64,000 nucleotides of DNA from positions 62,001 to 126,000 of the forward strand of contig NZ_SWDV01000011.1 in NCBI RefSeq assembly GCF_005877905.1, given 5' to 3'. The translations under genes and the position numbers were made by a program. This document shows positions 27,628 through 37,474 of this stretch, piece by piece. This stretch comes from Pseudomonas nicosulfuronedens. Lineage in GTDB: Bacteria > Pseudomonadota > Gammaproteobacteria > Pseudomonadales > Pseudomonadaceae. The notes under the pieces are model-generated. The model ran no database searches. It was not told the DNA's origin and saw only the letters and a list, made by a program, of their open reading frames with translations. The number at the start of each line of letters is the position of its first letter. Position 1 is the first letter of the stretch.

Positions 27628-27715
27628 CGTTCTTCTTATAGTGACCGCTGGCCGGATATGACCGGAAAGTTGGCAGACAATAACCTTGTGACGCTTTCCC
27701 TACAAGCCCAGAGTA

Positions 27716-28588
27716 ATGACCATGGACAAGCACAACAATGGAGCCGCCATGGCCAGCACCACCCCCGCAGGACTGGAGATCAAGCCCCGGCACATGGACT
27801 TCGATCTGCCCGATCCGCTGCCGCGCCACTGGCACGGCGGAGACGCCTTCAAGTCCCACCTGTTCGATGCCATGTCGGTACTCTTCCCCGACGGCGAACG
27901 CTTCTTCATCGACTCGGTGCGGCAGTTCCGCGACCAGATCACCGACCCGGTGCTCAAGGAGCAGATCCGTGGCTTCATCGGCCAGGAGGGCCACCACAGC
28001 CGTGAGCACCTGACCTATAGCCAGCGCCTGCGCGACCAGGGCTACGACATCACCGCCATCGAGAAGCGCGCCCAGGCGCGCATCCGCTTCACCCAGAAGA
28101 AATTCCCGGCCAAGCGCCAATTGGCCGCGACTGCCGCACTGGAACACATCACCGCGATCATGGCCAACGGGCTGCTGACCGACCCGCGCACCATGGAAGG
28201 CGCCGACCCGGTGATGCAGCGTCTGTGGCGCTGGCACGCGCTGGAGGAAACCGAGCACAAGGCAGTGGCCTTCGACGTCTACAACCAGGTCTGCGGTAGC
28301 CGCAAGCTGCTGCGCCGGGCGATGCGCATGGCCACCTTCTTCTTCGTGCTGGATACCTTCCGCGGGCTGGTGCACATGCTCAAGGTGGACGGCCTGCTGT
28401 GGAACTGGCGCGTCTGGCGCGACGGCATCAAGTGGACCTGGGGCAAGCACGGCGTGTTCCGCCCGCTGCTGCGTGAATACATGGACTTCTTCAAGTCCGA
28501 CTTCCACCCCTGGCAGCACAACAACCTCGATGTGCTCTACGAAGTGCGCAAGGAGTACGACCCGCAGCCACTGGCTCACGCTGGCTGA
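27716..28588 (+). CDS. metal-dependent hydrolase family protein (PF10118 type)
   Basis: 290 residues, rich in conserved histidines and carboxylates: FIGQEGHHSREH, AALEHITAIMANG and WHALEETEHKAVAFDVY. This pattern of E-x2-H pairs in a helical bundle is typical of ferritin-like or diiron proteins. Pfam calls the family predicted metal-dependent hydrolase, but no activity has been shown to my knowledge. Starts at 27716 or 27722 are equally plausible. Divergent from the AraC regulator. Confidence 0.85.
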   Translation: MTMDKHNNGAAMASTTPAGLEIKPRHMDFDLPDPLPRHWHGGDAFKSHLFDAMSVLFPDGERFFIDSVRQFRDQITDPVLKEQIRGFIGQEGHHSREHLTYSQRLRDQGYDITAIEKRAQARIRFTQKKFPAKRQLAATAALEHITAIMANGLLTDPRTMEGADPVMQRLWRWHALEETEHKAVAFDVYNQVCGSRKLLRRAMRMATFFFVLDTFRGLVHMLKVDGLLWNWRVWRDGIKWTWGKHGVFRPLLREYMDFFKSDFHPWQHNNLDVLYEVRKEYDPQPLAHAG

Positions 28589-28662
28589 TCCGCCCTTCGC
28601 TTCGCACACCGCCCCGCCTTGCCGGGGCGATGTCGTTTCCAGTGCCGACCGCGGACTTCCCC

Positions 28663-28744
28663 GTAGGATGGGTGGAGCGCAGCGATACCCATGCTGTCGG
28701 CGCGCGGGAACCGATGGGTATCGCTTCGCTCCACACCATCCTAC
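28663..28744. repeat. 82-bp hairpin repeat, copy 1
   Basis: Inverted arms GTAGGATGGGTGGAGCG ... CGCTCCAC-ACCATCCTAC with a variable centre. A second copy is at 53003-53082. Confidence 0.8.
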
Positions 28745-28764
28745 GAAAAGCGCTTGGGCAGAAC

Positions 28765-28793
28765 GAAAAGCCCGGCACATGGCCGGGCTTTTC
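28765..28793. terminator. bidirectional Rho-independent terminator
   Basis: GAAAAGCCCGGC, ACATG, GCCGGGCTTTTC: a perfect 12-bp stem between convergent genes. Confidence 0.88.
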
Positions 28794-28809
28794 ATTGAGC
28801 GATCAACAG

Positions 28810-29748
28810 TCAGGCATGCAGGAAGCGAAGCGCATCCGCCGCCGACTCCTCGGGGATTTCTTCCATCGGGATATGCCCCACGCCCGCGTAGACCTTCACT
28901 TCGATCCCCGGAACATCGCGCTGCCACATCGGCACATGGCGCGGCGAAATCCAGCGATCGCGCTCGCCCCACATCAGCAGCGTCGGCACCTTCAGCGCGG
29001 CGACGCGGTTGGGGGTGGTAGGCAGCTCCTCGCGGTTGGCCTTCACCAGCACCCGGAAGATATCGATCATCGCGCGGCGGTTGCCCGGCCGGCGGCTGAT
29101 GTCGTAGTAACGGTCGATTACGCCCGGCTTGATCTTGCGTGCATCGCCGTAGACTTCCTTGATGCCCTGGGCCACCAGGGCGCGCGGCATCCACATCGGC
29201 ATCATGATGCCGGCACCGGGCAGCACCGCACTGGCGATCATCAGCGGGACCTTCTGCATGTAGTAGCCGGCCGGGTCGATCAGGATCAGCCGCTCGACGC
29301 GGTGGGCATTGGCCAGCGCATAGTTCCAGGCGATGTAGCCGCCCAGGGAGTTTCCGGCGATGGACACCTGCTTGAGGTCCAGGCGGTCGAGGAACATCCC
29401 GAACACCTTCACCAGGCGCTCGCCGTCGTACTCGCGGTCCTGGCCGCCACCGGTGAGGCCGAAGCCGGGCACATCGAGGCGGATGATGCGGAAGTGCCCG
29501 GCCAGCTCGGCGACCCAGCCATCCCAGGTGTGCAACGAGGCCATCACACCGTGGACCATCACCAGCACCGGCTTGTCCGGGCTGCCTTCGTCGCGGTAGT
29601 GGATATCGAAGCCGTCGACGTGGAGGAACTTCGAGCCGGATTCGGGCGAAGCGTAGCGCGCCTTCAGCGCGGCCAGTGGCAGCGGGCCGAAACCGTAGCG
29701 GGCCAGGCCCTCGGCCAGCGGCGGTTGCACAGACAATGTGGCGGTCAT
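28810..29748 (-). CDS. alpha/beta hydrolase
   Basis: 312 residues with a complete triad: Ser134 (AGNSLGGYIA), Asp264 (WGERDRW) and His292 (GVGHIPMEE). The oxyanion HGVMAS loop follows the first strand. It has no signal peptide. Pattern resembles lipases, esterases and PHA-depolymerase-like hydrolases rather than dehalogenases. It is monocistronic and converges on the metal-dependent hydrolase gene across a terminator. From memory the PAO1 order is the same (PA0829-PA0831). The substrate is unknown. Confidence 0.92.
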   Translation of the reverse strand: MTATLSVQPPLAEGLARYGFGPLPLAALKARYASPESGSKFLHVDGFDIHYRDEGSPDKPVLVMVHGVMASLHTWDGWVAELAGHFRIIRLDVPGFGLTGGGQDREYDGERLVKVFGMFLDRLDLKQVSIAGNSLGGYIAWNYALANAHRVERLILIDPAGYYMQKVPLMIASAVLPGAGIMMPMWMPRALVAQGIKEVYGDARKIKPGVIDRYYDISRRPGNRRAMIDIFRVLVKANREELPTTPNRVAALKVPTLLMWGERDRWISPRHVPMWQRDVPGIEVKVYAGVGHIPMEEIPEESAADALRFLHA

Positions 29749-29911
29749 GGACGAGTGACTCCCGTGCTTGTTGTTCTAAAGCCCGAATCACACCACAGCG
29801 CCCTCGCCGCCGCGCCCAACCTAGGTAGTGTCGAGGCCCGTCACGGGATGACGCAGGCCTTGCACCTCGTTAACCTAGCCCGACCCGCCCTCGCGCAAGG
29901 AAAGCCCGTTC

Positions 29912-30784
29912 GTGCCGATCCTCATTCGCCGTTCGCTGTGGCCGCTGGCCGTGCTGTTGCTGCTCCTGTGCCGCCCGGCCCTGTCTGCCGACCTGTACTA
30001 CCTGGGCCAGAAGATTCCCGACATCCAGCGCAACTGGACCAGCGCCGACTACCAGGTGCTGATCGACGCCCTGAAGAAGATCGACGAAACCCAGGTCAAC
30101 GGCCTGCCCCGGCGCAGCGGCGAGTTCACCGGGCCAATCTACCAGCGCATGGTCAGCGAGGAGAATTTCCGCCCGCAGCTGAACATCTACGCGCCGCTGG
30201 AGCTGAGGCAGAACGAGGCGCGCGAGGTGCTGTTCAAGCTCAAGGAACTGATGCGCCTGTACTTCAACTTCCGCGCCGCCAAGCAGCCCTACGGCGCCGA
30301 GGCACTGGGCCTGATGAGCTACTCGCTGCGCGAGCAGGCGATCCTGTTCAACCTGACGGTGGAGTTCTGGATGACCCTGGCGCAGAGCGAGCAGCGCAAC
30401 CCGGTGCGCCTGCAAGGCATGCAGGAAGCCAAGGCCGCCGCCTCGATGCTGACCAGCAGTGCGTTGGACTACCTCGGTCTGACCGCGCAGTTCGACCGCC
30501 AGGACCTGGTGCTCTACAGCGCCGAACTGGCCAAGCAGTTGCCCGAACTCTTCATCCACCTGCCGCCGGAAGTCCGCGTGCAGCTGCTGATGCGCGTGGA
30601 TGAACTGGCGCAGAAGCACGCCTACCCGGAAGTGCGCGAGAACATGCGCGACCTGCTGCCGGTGCTGCAGGCGATCCAGGCGGACGTGCAGAAGCAGCTG
30701 GCCGCCCCGGCCAAGGGACAACCTGTGCCCAAGGGGCTGGACCTGAGCGCTCCGCCGGAAGCGGAGAAGAAGAAGGGAATGTGA
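29912..30784 (+). CDS. secreted protein of unknown function
   Basis: 290 residues from a GTG start with AAGGAAAG about 9 nt upstream. A signal peptide is evident (RRSLWPLAVLLLLLC, cleavage after ALS-A near residue 26). The rest is mostly helical, rich in leucine, glutamine and glutamate, with no cysteines and a charged tail ending EAEKKKGM. I recognise no domain. It stands alone between the hydrolase, which is divergent, and a repeat cluster. Likely periplasmic. Confidence 0.75.
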   Translation: MPILIRRSLWPLAVLLLLLCRPALSADLYYLGQKIPDIQRNWTSADYQVLIDALKKIDETQVNGLPRRSGEFTGPIYQRMVSEENFRPQLNIYAPLELRQNEAREVLFKLKELMRLYFNFRAAKQPYGAEALGLMSYSLREQAILFNLTVEFWMTLAQSEQRNPVRLQGMQEAKAAASMLTSSALDYLGLTAQFDRQDLVLYSAELAKQLPELFIHLPPEVRVQLLMRVDELAQKHAYPEVRENMRDLLPVLQAIQADVQKQLAAPAKGQPVPKGLDLSAPPEAEKKKGM

Positions 30785-30846
30785 GACTCGTCAACGGGTA
30801 ATTAGAACGCTGAGGCCAGTGCAGCATCGGTGTACGCGGTTCGACA

Positions 30847-31010
30847 CCCTCTCCCCAGCCCTCTCCCTGAGGGGAGAGGGGGCCGTTCGGTGCATTCTGG
30901 ATTGCAGGAGTCAGCCGGAAGCGGTGCGGAGCATCCTTGATACGCCGGGTCCAGCCCTCGCTACGGACCAGTCCCCTCCCCCGCTTGCGGGGGAGGGTTA
31001 GGGAGGGGGG
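30847..31010. repeat. long hairpin repeat with CCCTCTCCC arms, copy 3
   Basis: Longest copy. Left arm CCCTCTCCCTGAGGGGAGAG; right arm CCCCGCTTGCGGGGGAGGG followed by TTAGGGAGGGGG. The core is more divergent than in the other copies. Confidence 0.75.
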
Positions 31011-31057
31011 GCACGGTCGGTCGATAAGCCGAAATCAAAGACCTGCGCCAACACCTT

Positions 31058-33784
31058 CTACCGCAACAACCCCAACTCCTTCGCCCGCGCCACCGCCTGG
31101 GTGCGGCGTTCAACGCCGAGCTTGTCATTGATGTGGCGGGCGTGGCTCTTCACGGTGTGCAGCGAGATGAACAGGCGCTCGCTAATTTCCTGGTTCGAGC
31201 AGCCCTGGGCGATCAGTTCCAGCACCGCCAGCTCGCGCCCGCTCAGGCAATCGTTGAGCACCGCACCCCGCTCCGGCGGGGCTGGTAGGCGCTCGCGCAA
31301 GGCGTCGATGGCCGGTGATGAAGCGCGCACGGCCAGTTGCTCGCGCAACCACTCCGGATGCTGCAGCAGCACTTCATGCAACGGGATCAGCAGGCCGACC
31401 GCCAGACCATTCAGGCACTCGCCCAGCTCGAAGGAAGCTTCGCGCTCGCGGCCGTCCTGCAGCAGCAGAGCGACCAGCTGGCCCTGGGCGAAGCGCGCCT
31501 GCAACTGCGCACCGCCCTGCAGGGCACCGCTGGCCACAGCGCGCAACCGCGCCTCGGCGTCTGCCATGCGGCCCTCGCGGCGCTCCAGCTGGGATTGCAG
31601 CATCTCCACGTTGCGCGGCAACTGCGGCGAACATTCCGGAGGGGTGGCCGGCTCGTCGCCCGTGTAGGTGTCGCGCAGGCGTTCCAGCCAGGCAGTGGCC
31701 AGTTCGACCTGACCCTGGCCAAGCCAGAGCTCGCACTTGATCAGGGTGATGGCCGACAGGTAGTACACCGGCGGCACATCCCACACGTGCATCATCCGCT
31801 CGACCTCGGCGAGGTGGGCGAAGGCGCGGGTGTAATTACCCAGTCGACCTTCCAGGCTGGCCAGCACGCAGAAGCCGATCACCAGGCTGATGTCGCGGCA
31901 GGCGCGGGCTTCCTCGATACCGGCCTTGAGGCATTTGCGCGCCTCGTCCGGCTGCAGCGCGAGGCTGCGCAGGTAGCCCTGGTAAAGCATCAACCGGCCA
32001 CGTACGGCATAGCGACGCTGGGAAGACAGGCCGGACAGCCGCGCCAGGCCCTGGCGCACTTCGTCCTCGGCACGCAGCACCTCGCCGCGCGCCTGCAGCA
32101 CGCGGGCACGGTCGTAATGCACCATGGCCTCGAACAGCGGATTGCCGAAGCGCTGCGCCAGTTCCAGGGCTTCCCGATTGAGCCCGCGTGCGCGCCACAG
32201 GTCGTCACGCACGATGGCCAGGTTACTCAGGGTCGACAGGCACAGCAGGCGGGGGCCGAAGCGCTCCGGACCGAGGCCTTGCATGGCCTCCTCGCAGTGC
32301 CGCTCAGCCGCCTCGATCTCGCCACGACCGCGGGCGATCACACCCGCCAGCGCCTGCCATTGAGCAAGCAGGTCGCGATGGGCGGTGGCATCGGCGGCGG
32401 GCAGGAAGCGCGACAGCTGTGCCGCCAGTTCTTCGGCTGCGTCCAGCTGACAGGCCAGCGCCAGCGCCCAGCTGTACAGCACGATCAGGCGCGGCGTGCT
32501 GGCCAGCAGGCTGTCGGGCAGGTCCATCTTCCAGCGCAGCAGCGTGGCGACGTTCTGCTCGGCCAGCAGTTGTTCTTCGGACAGACTCTGCACCAGGCTC
32601 GCCGCGACTTCCGGGTGGCCGGCACGCAGGGCCTGCTCCACTGCATCGTCGAACAGCCCCTGGGCGCTGAACCAGCGGCAGGCGCGCAGGTGCAGCGCCG
32701 CCGCCGAAGGCCCGGAACCGGGCAACGGACGCGCCAGCAACAGGTCGGAGAACAGGTGGTGATAGCGGAACCATTGACCCTGCTCGTCCAGCGGCACGAG
32801 GAACACCTGGTGTTGCTGCAGGTGGCGCAGGATCGAGGCGCTGTCATGGGCATCACGCAACGCGTCGCACAACTCGGCGGAGAAGCGCTCGAAGCGCGCG
32901 GTCTGGGCCAGGAACATCTGGACCTCCGGCGACTGCTTGTCGATCACCTCTTCCAATAGATAGTCGCGGATCAGCTCTTCGGCGCCGTGCACCGAAAGAT
33001 CCGGCACATTGGCCGCCAGCTCGTCACCATGGGCCAGCAGCCACAGGCGCAGCCCGGCAATCCAGCCCTCGCTGCGCTCGACCAGGTTGTCGAGGGCGTT
33101 GTCGTCCAGCTGCGCGCCGTTGGCCGAGACCAGCTGCGCAGTTTCCTCGACGGTCAGGCGCAGGTCCTGTTCGGTGAACTCCAGCAGCTGCCGCGACAGG
33201 CGCAGGCGCGCCAGGTGCCAGTCCGGCCGCTGACGGCTGGTGACCAGCACGACCAGGCCGGCGGGCTGGTGATTGAGGAGGAACTGCAGGCAGCGATCCA
33301 GCACAGCCCCCTGGGCCAGGTGATAGTCGTCCAGCACCAGCAGCAACGGGCGGTCGACCGACAGGCTGTCCACCAGCTCATCGAGCAGGTCGTCGAGCCA
33401 GGCCTCGAACGCAAAAGGCTGGTGGCGCTGGCGCATCTTCAGCAGGGCCAGGGCTTCTTCGCCGAGAGTGGGGAAATGCAGGCGGAGGCCTTCGAGCAGG
33501 CGTTCGAGGAAACGTCCGGGATCGCTGTCCCTGGCACTGAGCCCCAGCCACAGGCTGCGCCAGTGATTCTCCAGCGTCTGACAGAATTCGATGGCCAGCG
33601 AGCTTTTGCCGAACCCGGCCGGCGCGGATACCAGTATCAGCCGCCCCTGCAGCCCCGCGGCCATGCGCTGGCACAACCGAGAACGGGCGACGTGGCCATG
33701 CGGCAGCGGCGGCCGGAAGAAGCGGCTACCGGCCGTGCTGGGGGGAACATCGGTCAGACTTGGCAGAGTCGAGAAGTCGGTCAT
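31058..33784 (-). CDS. MalT-like LuxR family ATP-dependent regulator
   Basis: 908 residues in the MalT/AlkS architecture. The N-terminal STAND ATPase has a Walker A at about 53-61 (SAPAGFGKSS) and LLLVLDDYH as Walker B. A long helical TPR-like sensor covers about 350-830. The C-terminal LuxR helix-turn-helix is LSGRELAVLELIAQGCSNQEI ... HTVKSHARHI. Such proteins are activated by a small inducer plus ATP. It lies downstream of the DUF1302-DUF1329 operon and is the likely activator of that operon and of the acyl-CoA ligase gene, whose promoters share an 18-bp motif. Start MTDFSTLPSL was chosen; an upstream extension is arginine-rich and unlikely. Confidence 0.93.
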   Translation of the reverse strand: MTDFSTLPSLTDVPPSTAGSRFFRPPLPHGHVARSRLCQRMAAGLQGRLILVSAPAGFGKSSLAIEFCQTLENHWRSLWLGLSARDSDPGRFLERLLEGLRLHFPTLGEEALALLKMRQRHQPFAFEAWLDDLLDELVDSLSVDRPLLLVLDDYHLAQGAVLDRCLQFLLNHQPAGLVVLVTSRQRPDWHLARLRLSRQLLEFTEQDLRLTVEETAQLVSANGAQLDDNALDNLVERSEGWIAGLRLWLLAHGDELAANVPDLSVHGAEELIRDYLLEEVIDKQSPEVQMFLAQTARFERFSAELCDALRDAHDSASILRHLQQHQVFLVPLDEQGQWFRYHHLFSDLLLARPLPGSGPSAAALHLRACRWFSAQGLFDDAVEQALRAGHPEVAASLVQSLSEEQLLAEQNVATLLRWKMDLPDSLLASTPRLIVLYSWALALACQLDAAEELAAQLSRFLPAADATAHRDLLAQWQALAGVIARGRGEIEAAERHCEEAMQGLGPERFGPRLLCLSTLSNLAIVRDDLWRARGLNREALELAQRFGNPLFEAMVHYDRARVLQARGEVLRAEDEVRQGLARLSGLSSQRRYAVRGRLMLYQGYLRSLALQPDEARKCLKAGIEEARACRDISLVIGFCVLASLEGRLGNYTRAFAHLAEVERMMHVWDVPPVYYLSAITLIKCELWLGQGQVELATAWLERLRDTYTGDEPATPPECSPQLPRNVEMLQSQLERREGRMADAEARLRAVASGALQGGAQLQARFAQGQLVALLLQDGREREASFELGECLNGLAVGLLIPLHEVLLQHPEWLREQLAVRASSPAIDALRERLPAPPERGAVLNDCLSGRELAVLELIAQGCSNQEISERLFISLHTVKSHARHINDKLGVERRTQAVARAKELGLLR

Positions 33785-33931
33785 CGGCCTGGCTCTTGCT
33801 CTAGCTCTTATAGCGGTCAACGAAGGTCACACTGCCGTCCGAGCCTAGCCGCTCGCGGTCGGGAATAGAAGTCGATTTTGTTACCTTTGCTCACAACATG
33901 ACCAGAAGACGTCCTACATTCCGCCATCCAT

Positions 33932-33946
33932 TCATCTGACAGATGA
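33932..33946. promoter_or_regulatory. 15-bp palindrome upstream of the MalT-like gene
   Basis: TCATCTG-A-CAGATGA, a perfect 7-bp inverted repeat 148 bp upstream of the regulator start and before the terminator of the DUF1329 gene. Confidence 0.35.
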
Positions 33947-33954
33947 TCCCCCAT

Positions 33955-33985
33955 AAAAAAACCGGCCCGAAGGCCGGTCTTTTTT
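33955..33985 (-). terminator. Rho-independent terminator of the DUF1302-DUF1329 operon
   Basis: ACCGGCC, CGAA, GGCCGGT with flanking A and T runs. It separates the operon from the regulator gene. Confidence 0.88.
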
Positions 33986-34016
33986 CACCGCGGTACCACC
34001 CGTGGGGATCGGGGGA

Positions 34017-35384
34017 TCAGCGCACGCCCTCCTGGCGAAGCGCTGCCGGGGTGAAGTCGCTTTCCGAAGCGCTGTAGTTGAAGTCGTAGGCAGATTTCTC
34101 CTCGTTCTTCAGACCCAGCACCAGGTAGCGACCGGACAGCAGGTCATACAGGGTTTCCGCGGTGTACCACGGTACCTGGTAGTTGTAGTAGTACTGGTTG
34201 AACGCCTCGGCTACGCGCCACAGGGTGCCGCGACCGTCGTAGTGGTCGATCTCCACGGCCTGCCAGGTGTCCTCGTCGATGAAGAAGTCACGCTTGGCAT
34301 AGATGTGGCGCTCGCCCGGCTTCAGGGTGGCGGTCACGTGCCACACGCGGTGCAGCTCGTAACGGGCCAGGTCCTGGTTCAGGTGACCGGGCTTGATGAT
34401 GTCCGAATACTTCAGCTTCGGATCGTCCATCTTGTAGTTGTTGTACGGGATGTACAGCTCCTGCTTGCCCACCAGTTTCCAGTCGTAGCGGTCCGGTGCG
34501 CCGTTGTACATGTCCAGGTTGTCGGAGGTGCGCAGGCCATCGGCGGCGGTACCCGGGCCGTCGTAGGAGACCTGCGGGGCACGGCGAACGCGGCGCTGAC
34601 CGGCGTTGTAGAGCCAGGCCAGACGCGGTTCCTTCACCTGGTCGAGGGTCTCGTGCACCAGCAGCACGTTACCGGCCAGGCGCGCCGGAGCAGTGACACG
34701 CTGCTTGAAGTAGAAGAGCACGTTGCTCGGCTTGCTGGCGTCGTAGTCCTTCAGGTCGGTACGGAAGACGAACTCGTCCTGGAAGTACACCAGCGAGTAG
34801 GAGCCGTTGACCTGCGGAGTCGCCTGGGTCACCAGACGGCGCACATGGCCGCCGCGGTAGCGGGTAATGTGGTTCCAGATGACTTCCAGGCCGTCCTTCG
34901 GAATCGGGAAGGGGTTGGCCACCTGGAAGTTCTCCAGGCCGTTGCCGCCCTGCAGCAGCTTGGTACTGGTGGCGTTCTTCTTGGTCGCCTCCAGCACATT
35001 GGCCGGCACGGTAGCGGTACGATGCGTGGTGTACACCGGCATCTTGTAGGTGTCGGGATAGCGCTTGAACATGGCCTGCTGGCCGGGGGTCAGCTTGTCC
35101 TTGTACTGGTCCATGTTCTGCGCGGTGATGGTGAACAGCGGCTTCTCGCTGGCGAATGGATCGCTGAGGAAACCCTTGCTGTCGGCAGTCCCGGCGTTCT
35201 TGGGCAGGCCACCGGTCCAGGCCGGGATGCTGCCGTCGGCGTTGCCGGCCTTTTCCGCGCCCATGGGGGTGAGGGTGGAACCCAGCTTCGCCGCTTCATC
35301 GGCAGAGACGGCCGCCATCACCTGGGAGGCGATGAGGCTGAGCGCCAGGGCGCCCGTGTGCAGCAGGATCTTTGTTGTTCTCAT
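34017..35384 (-). CDS. DUF1329 family periplasmic/outer-membrane protein
   Basis: 455 residues with a clear signal peptide (cleavage after QVMA, residue 24). DUF1329 marks include LGSTLTPMGAEKAGNADGSIPAW near the start, the ITRYRGGHVRR segment, VRRAPQVSYDGPGTAADGLRT, and DFFIDEDTWQAVEIDHYDGRG. Members are annotated as LolA-like, so a lipid-carrying role is conceivable. They almost always travel with a DUF1302 gene, here immediately upstream (167-bp gap containing GC-rich stems). In many genomes the pair is joined by a YCF48-like protein and an RND/MMPL exporter; neither is present here. Confidence 0.92.
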   Translation of the reverse strand: MRTTKILLHTGALALSLIASQVMAAVSADEAAKLGSTLTPMGAEKAGNADGSIPAWTGGLPKNAGTADSKGFLSDPFASEKPLFTITAQNMDQYKDKLTPGQQAMFKRYPDTYKMPVYTTHRTATVPANVLEATKKNATSTKLLQGGNGLENFQVANPFPIPKDGLEVIWNHITRYRGGHVRRLVTQATPQVNGSYSLVYFQDEFVFRTDLKDYDASKPSNVLFYFKQRVTAPARLAGNVLLVHETLDQVKEPRLAWLYNAGQRRVRRAPQVSYDGPGTAADGLRTSDNLDMYNGAPDRYDWKLVGKQELYIPYNNYKMDDPKLKYSDIIKPGHLNQDLARYELHRVWHVTATLKPGERHIYAKRDFFIDEDTWQAVEIDHYDGRGTLWRVAEAFNQYYYNYQVPWYTAETLYDLLSGRYLVLGLKNEEKSAYDFNYSASESDFTPAALRQEGVR

Positions 35385-35551
35385 TCGTTTATCGTCCTCG
35401 TTGAGTCTTTGCCCACCGTGATGGCCGCCCCTGCGGGGATGCCCTGAAAGAACGGTTCACGGGTCTTGTCTGCTGCCCCGCGCGGCCAGGTCACCCGACC
35501 GCGCGGATGGCCCGCCGCGAGGGCGGGCCGCTTGCCGGTTGAACGGCCGGC

Positions 35552-37474
35552 TTAGAAGGTCACCCCGAAGCTCAAGCTGACGAAGTCACGGTCGTCGACG
35601 GTGGAGTACTTGCCGTCGAAGTAGTTGGTGTAGGCCAGGCTGGCGGTGTAGGTGTTCAGGTAGTCGGCGTCGATACCCAGGCTGACCGCCTTGCGGCCTT
35701 CCTCGAAGTTGCCGCCGGGGCCGGGGGAGTAGCCGTCCACGTCGTGGGACCAGGCCACGTTGGGCTTGAGGTTCACGCCGGCGAAGACGTCGTTGTAGTC
35801 CCAGATGGCGCGAGCGCGGTAGCCCCAGGAGTCGGCGGTAGTGAAACCATCGCTTTCGCAGTTGCGGCTGACGTTGTTGGCATTGGTGGTGCCCAGGGTG
35901 GAAGCGTTCAGCGCCTCGCAGGTGGCCAGGCCGTTGAGGGTGCCATTCAGCGGGCCGGGGCCGAAGACCGGGTCACGGCCGTAGCGCGCCTTGTTCTGGC
36001 TTTCCAGGCCGCCGACGTGGGTCCAGCCGACTTCGCCCACCAGGGTCAGACGCTCGGCGCCCATGACCTGGTCGAAGAAGTGGGTGAAGGTGGTCTGCAG
36101 CTGGGTGACTTCCTTGCGGCGGTAGCCGTGCAGGTCCTGGCCGGCGGTGCCGGTCAGCACGGAGGCGTTGTCGTAGACGTGGTTGCCGCCGATGGAGACC
36201 GGGTCCAGGCCGGAATACAGGATGTCGGTGGTATTCAGCTGCACCGGGGCGTTCGGACGGTAGCTGATCTCGCCCTGCCAGGCGGTGCCGGTGGGCAGCG
36301 TGGTGGAGAAGCTCAGGCCGTACAGGCGGATATCTTCGGGGTACTCGATGAAGTAGCTGGAGTTGCCCGCCATCGCCGCCGCGCCGGCCTGGGCCGCCAG
36401 GGACGGGCTGATCGCCGCGATGTTGGTGATCAGCTGGTTGATCTGCGCCACCTTGGAGGCGTCTGCGCCACGGCCACTGAAGATCGGCAGGCGGCTGTGA
36501 TAGTTCATGTAGTAGCCGCCGAACTCGGTGTTCAGGCTGTCGGCGAAGTACTTCAGGGAGAAGCCGTACTGGCCGCTGTCACGGGCATCACGGTCCGGAC
36601 CGCGCTGGACCACCAGGCCTTCGTTCCACGGCGAGGGGGTTACCGCCAGGTTCGGGCCGAGCAGGCCGTTCAGGGTACGAATCGAGGCAGCGTTGTTGGT
36701 CAGCACCGCCAGGTTCTGGGTACAGCCGTCAGCCACCACGTCCGGCTGGGAGAAGAAGGTGCCGCAGTTGTCGACCACCGTCTGATCCCACTCCAGCTGG
36801 TAGAAGCCTTCGGCGGAAAGGTTCTCGGTGAGGTTCTGCGACAGGTAGAACATGTTCACCGGCACCAGGGCTTCCTTGATCTCGGAGCCTGGACGGCGGA
36901 AGGCGGTGACGTCGAACGGGTTGATCACGCTGATGCCGTTCTGGATGAAGGTGCTCTCGCCCCAGTTCACCACCTGCTTGCCCAGACGCACGGTGCCCGG
37001 CAGATCGGCGATGTTGTAGTTGTGGTAGATGAAGGCGTCGAGGATTTCGCCGCCGGAGGCCTGGGCGGCTTCCTTGCGGTTATGGTCGGAGAGCGGCTTG
37101 AACTCGGTGTTCTCGTCCTTCTGCTCGAAGTCGTACCAGTACTTGCCGCGCACGAAGACGCCGGTATCGCCGTACTTGAGTTCGAGGTCGTGGATGCCCT
37201 TGAAGATCTTCGAGAAGGTCTTGCCGGCCTTGTAGTTCAGGTGACCATCGTCGGAGGTCTGGGACAGGCCCTTGCCACCGTTGTTCACGCCGATGAGGTT
37301 GCTGTTCGGATTCTGCGTCGACCAGCTGGCCCCCACGGACAGCGTCGAGTCGAACGAGCCTTCGATTTCCCCGATGTTGAAGCTGACAGCGGAGGCGGGA
37401 GCCGCCAGCGAAGAAGCCAGGCTGACTGCCAGCGGCAACCGTGCCAGGCGCCAGATATGTTGCATGGTTTTCAT
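35552..37474 (-). CDS. DUF1302 family outer-membrane beta-barrel protein
   Basis: 640 residues. Signal peptide with cleavage after ASA (residue 29), then amphipathic strands typical of a porin-like barrel, ending ...SLSFGVTF with the C-terminal phenylalanine recognised by the Bam machinery. The start of the mature chain, IGEIEGSFDSTLSVGASWS, is the usual DUF1302 opening. It heads the DUF1302-DUF1329 operon. Its promoter carries the 18-bp motif shared with the acyl-CoA ligase gene. A role in moving hydrophobic compounds across the outer membrane is inferred from context. Confidence 0.93.
   Translation of the reverse strand: MKTMQHIWRLARLPLAVSLASSLAAPASAVSFNIGEIEGSFDSTLSVGASWSTQNPNSNLIGVNNGGKGLSQTSDDGHLNYKAGKTFSKIFKGIHDLELKYGDTGVFVRGKYWYDFEQKDENTEFKPLSDHNRKEAAQASGGEILDAFIYHNYNIADLPGTVRLGKQVVNWGESTFIQNGISVINPFDVTAFRRPGSEIKEALVPVNMFYLSQNLTENLSAEGFYQLEWDQTVVDNCGTFFSQPDVVADGCTQNLAVLTNNAASIRTLNGLLGPNLAVTPSPWNEGLVVQRGPDRDARDSGQYGFSLKYFADSLNTEFGGYYMNYHSRLPIFSGRGADASKVAQINQLITNIAAISPSLAAQAGAAAMAGNSSYFIEYPEDIRLYGLSFSTTLPTGTAWQGEISYRPNAPVQLNTTDILYSGLDPVSIGGNHVYDNASVLTGTAGQDLHGYRRKEVTQLQTTFTHFFDQVMGAERLTLVGEVGWTHVGGLESQNKARYGRDPVFGPGPLNGTLNGLATCEALNASTLGTTNANNVSRNCESDGFTTADSWGYRARAIWDYNDVFAGVNLKPNVAWSHDVDGYSPGPGGNFEEGRKAVSLGIDADYLNTYTASLAYTNYFDGKYSTVDDRDFVSLSFGVTF

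Noticed and set aside
27101..29791. Frame of nearly 900 codons on the minus strand
   Set aside because: It spans four convincing genes on both strands and includes repeat DNA. It is a shadow frame.
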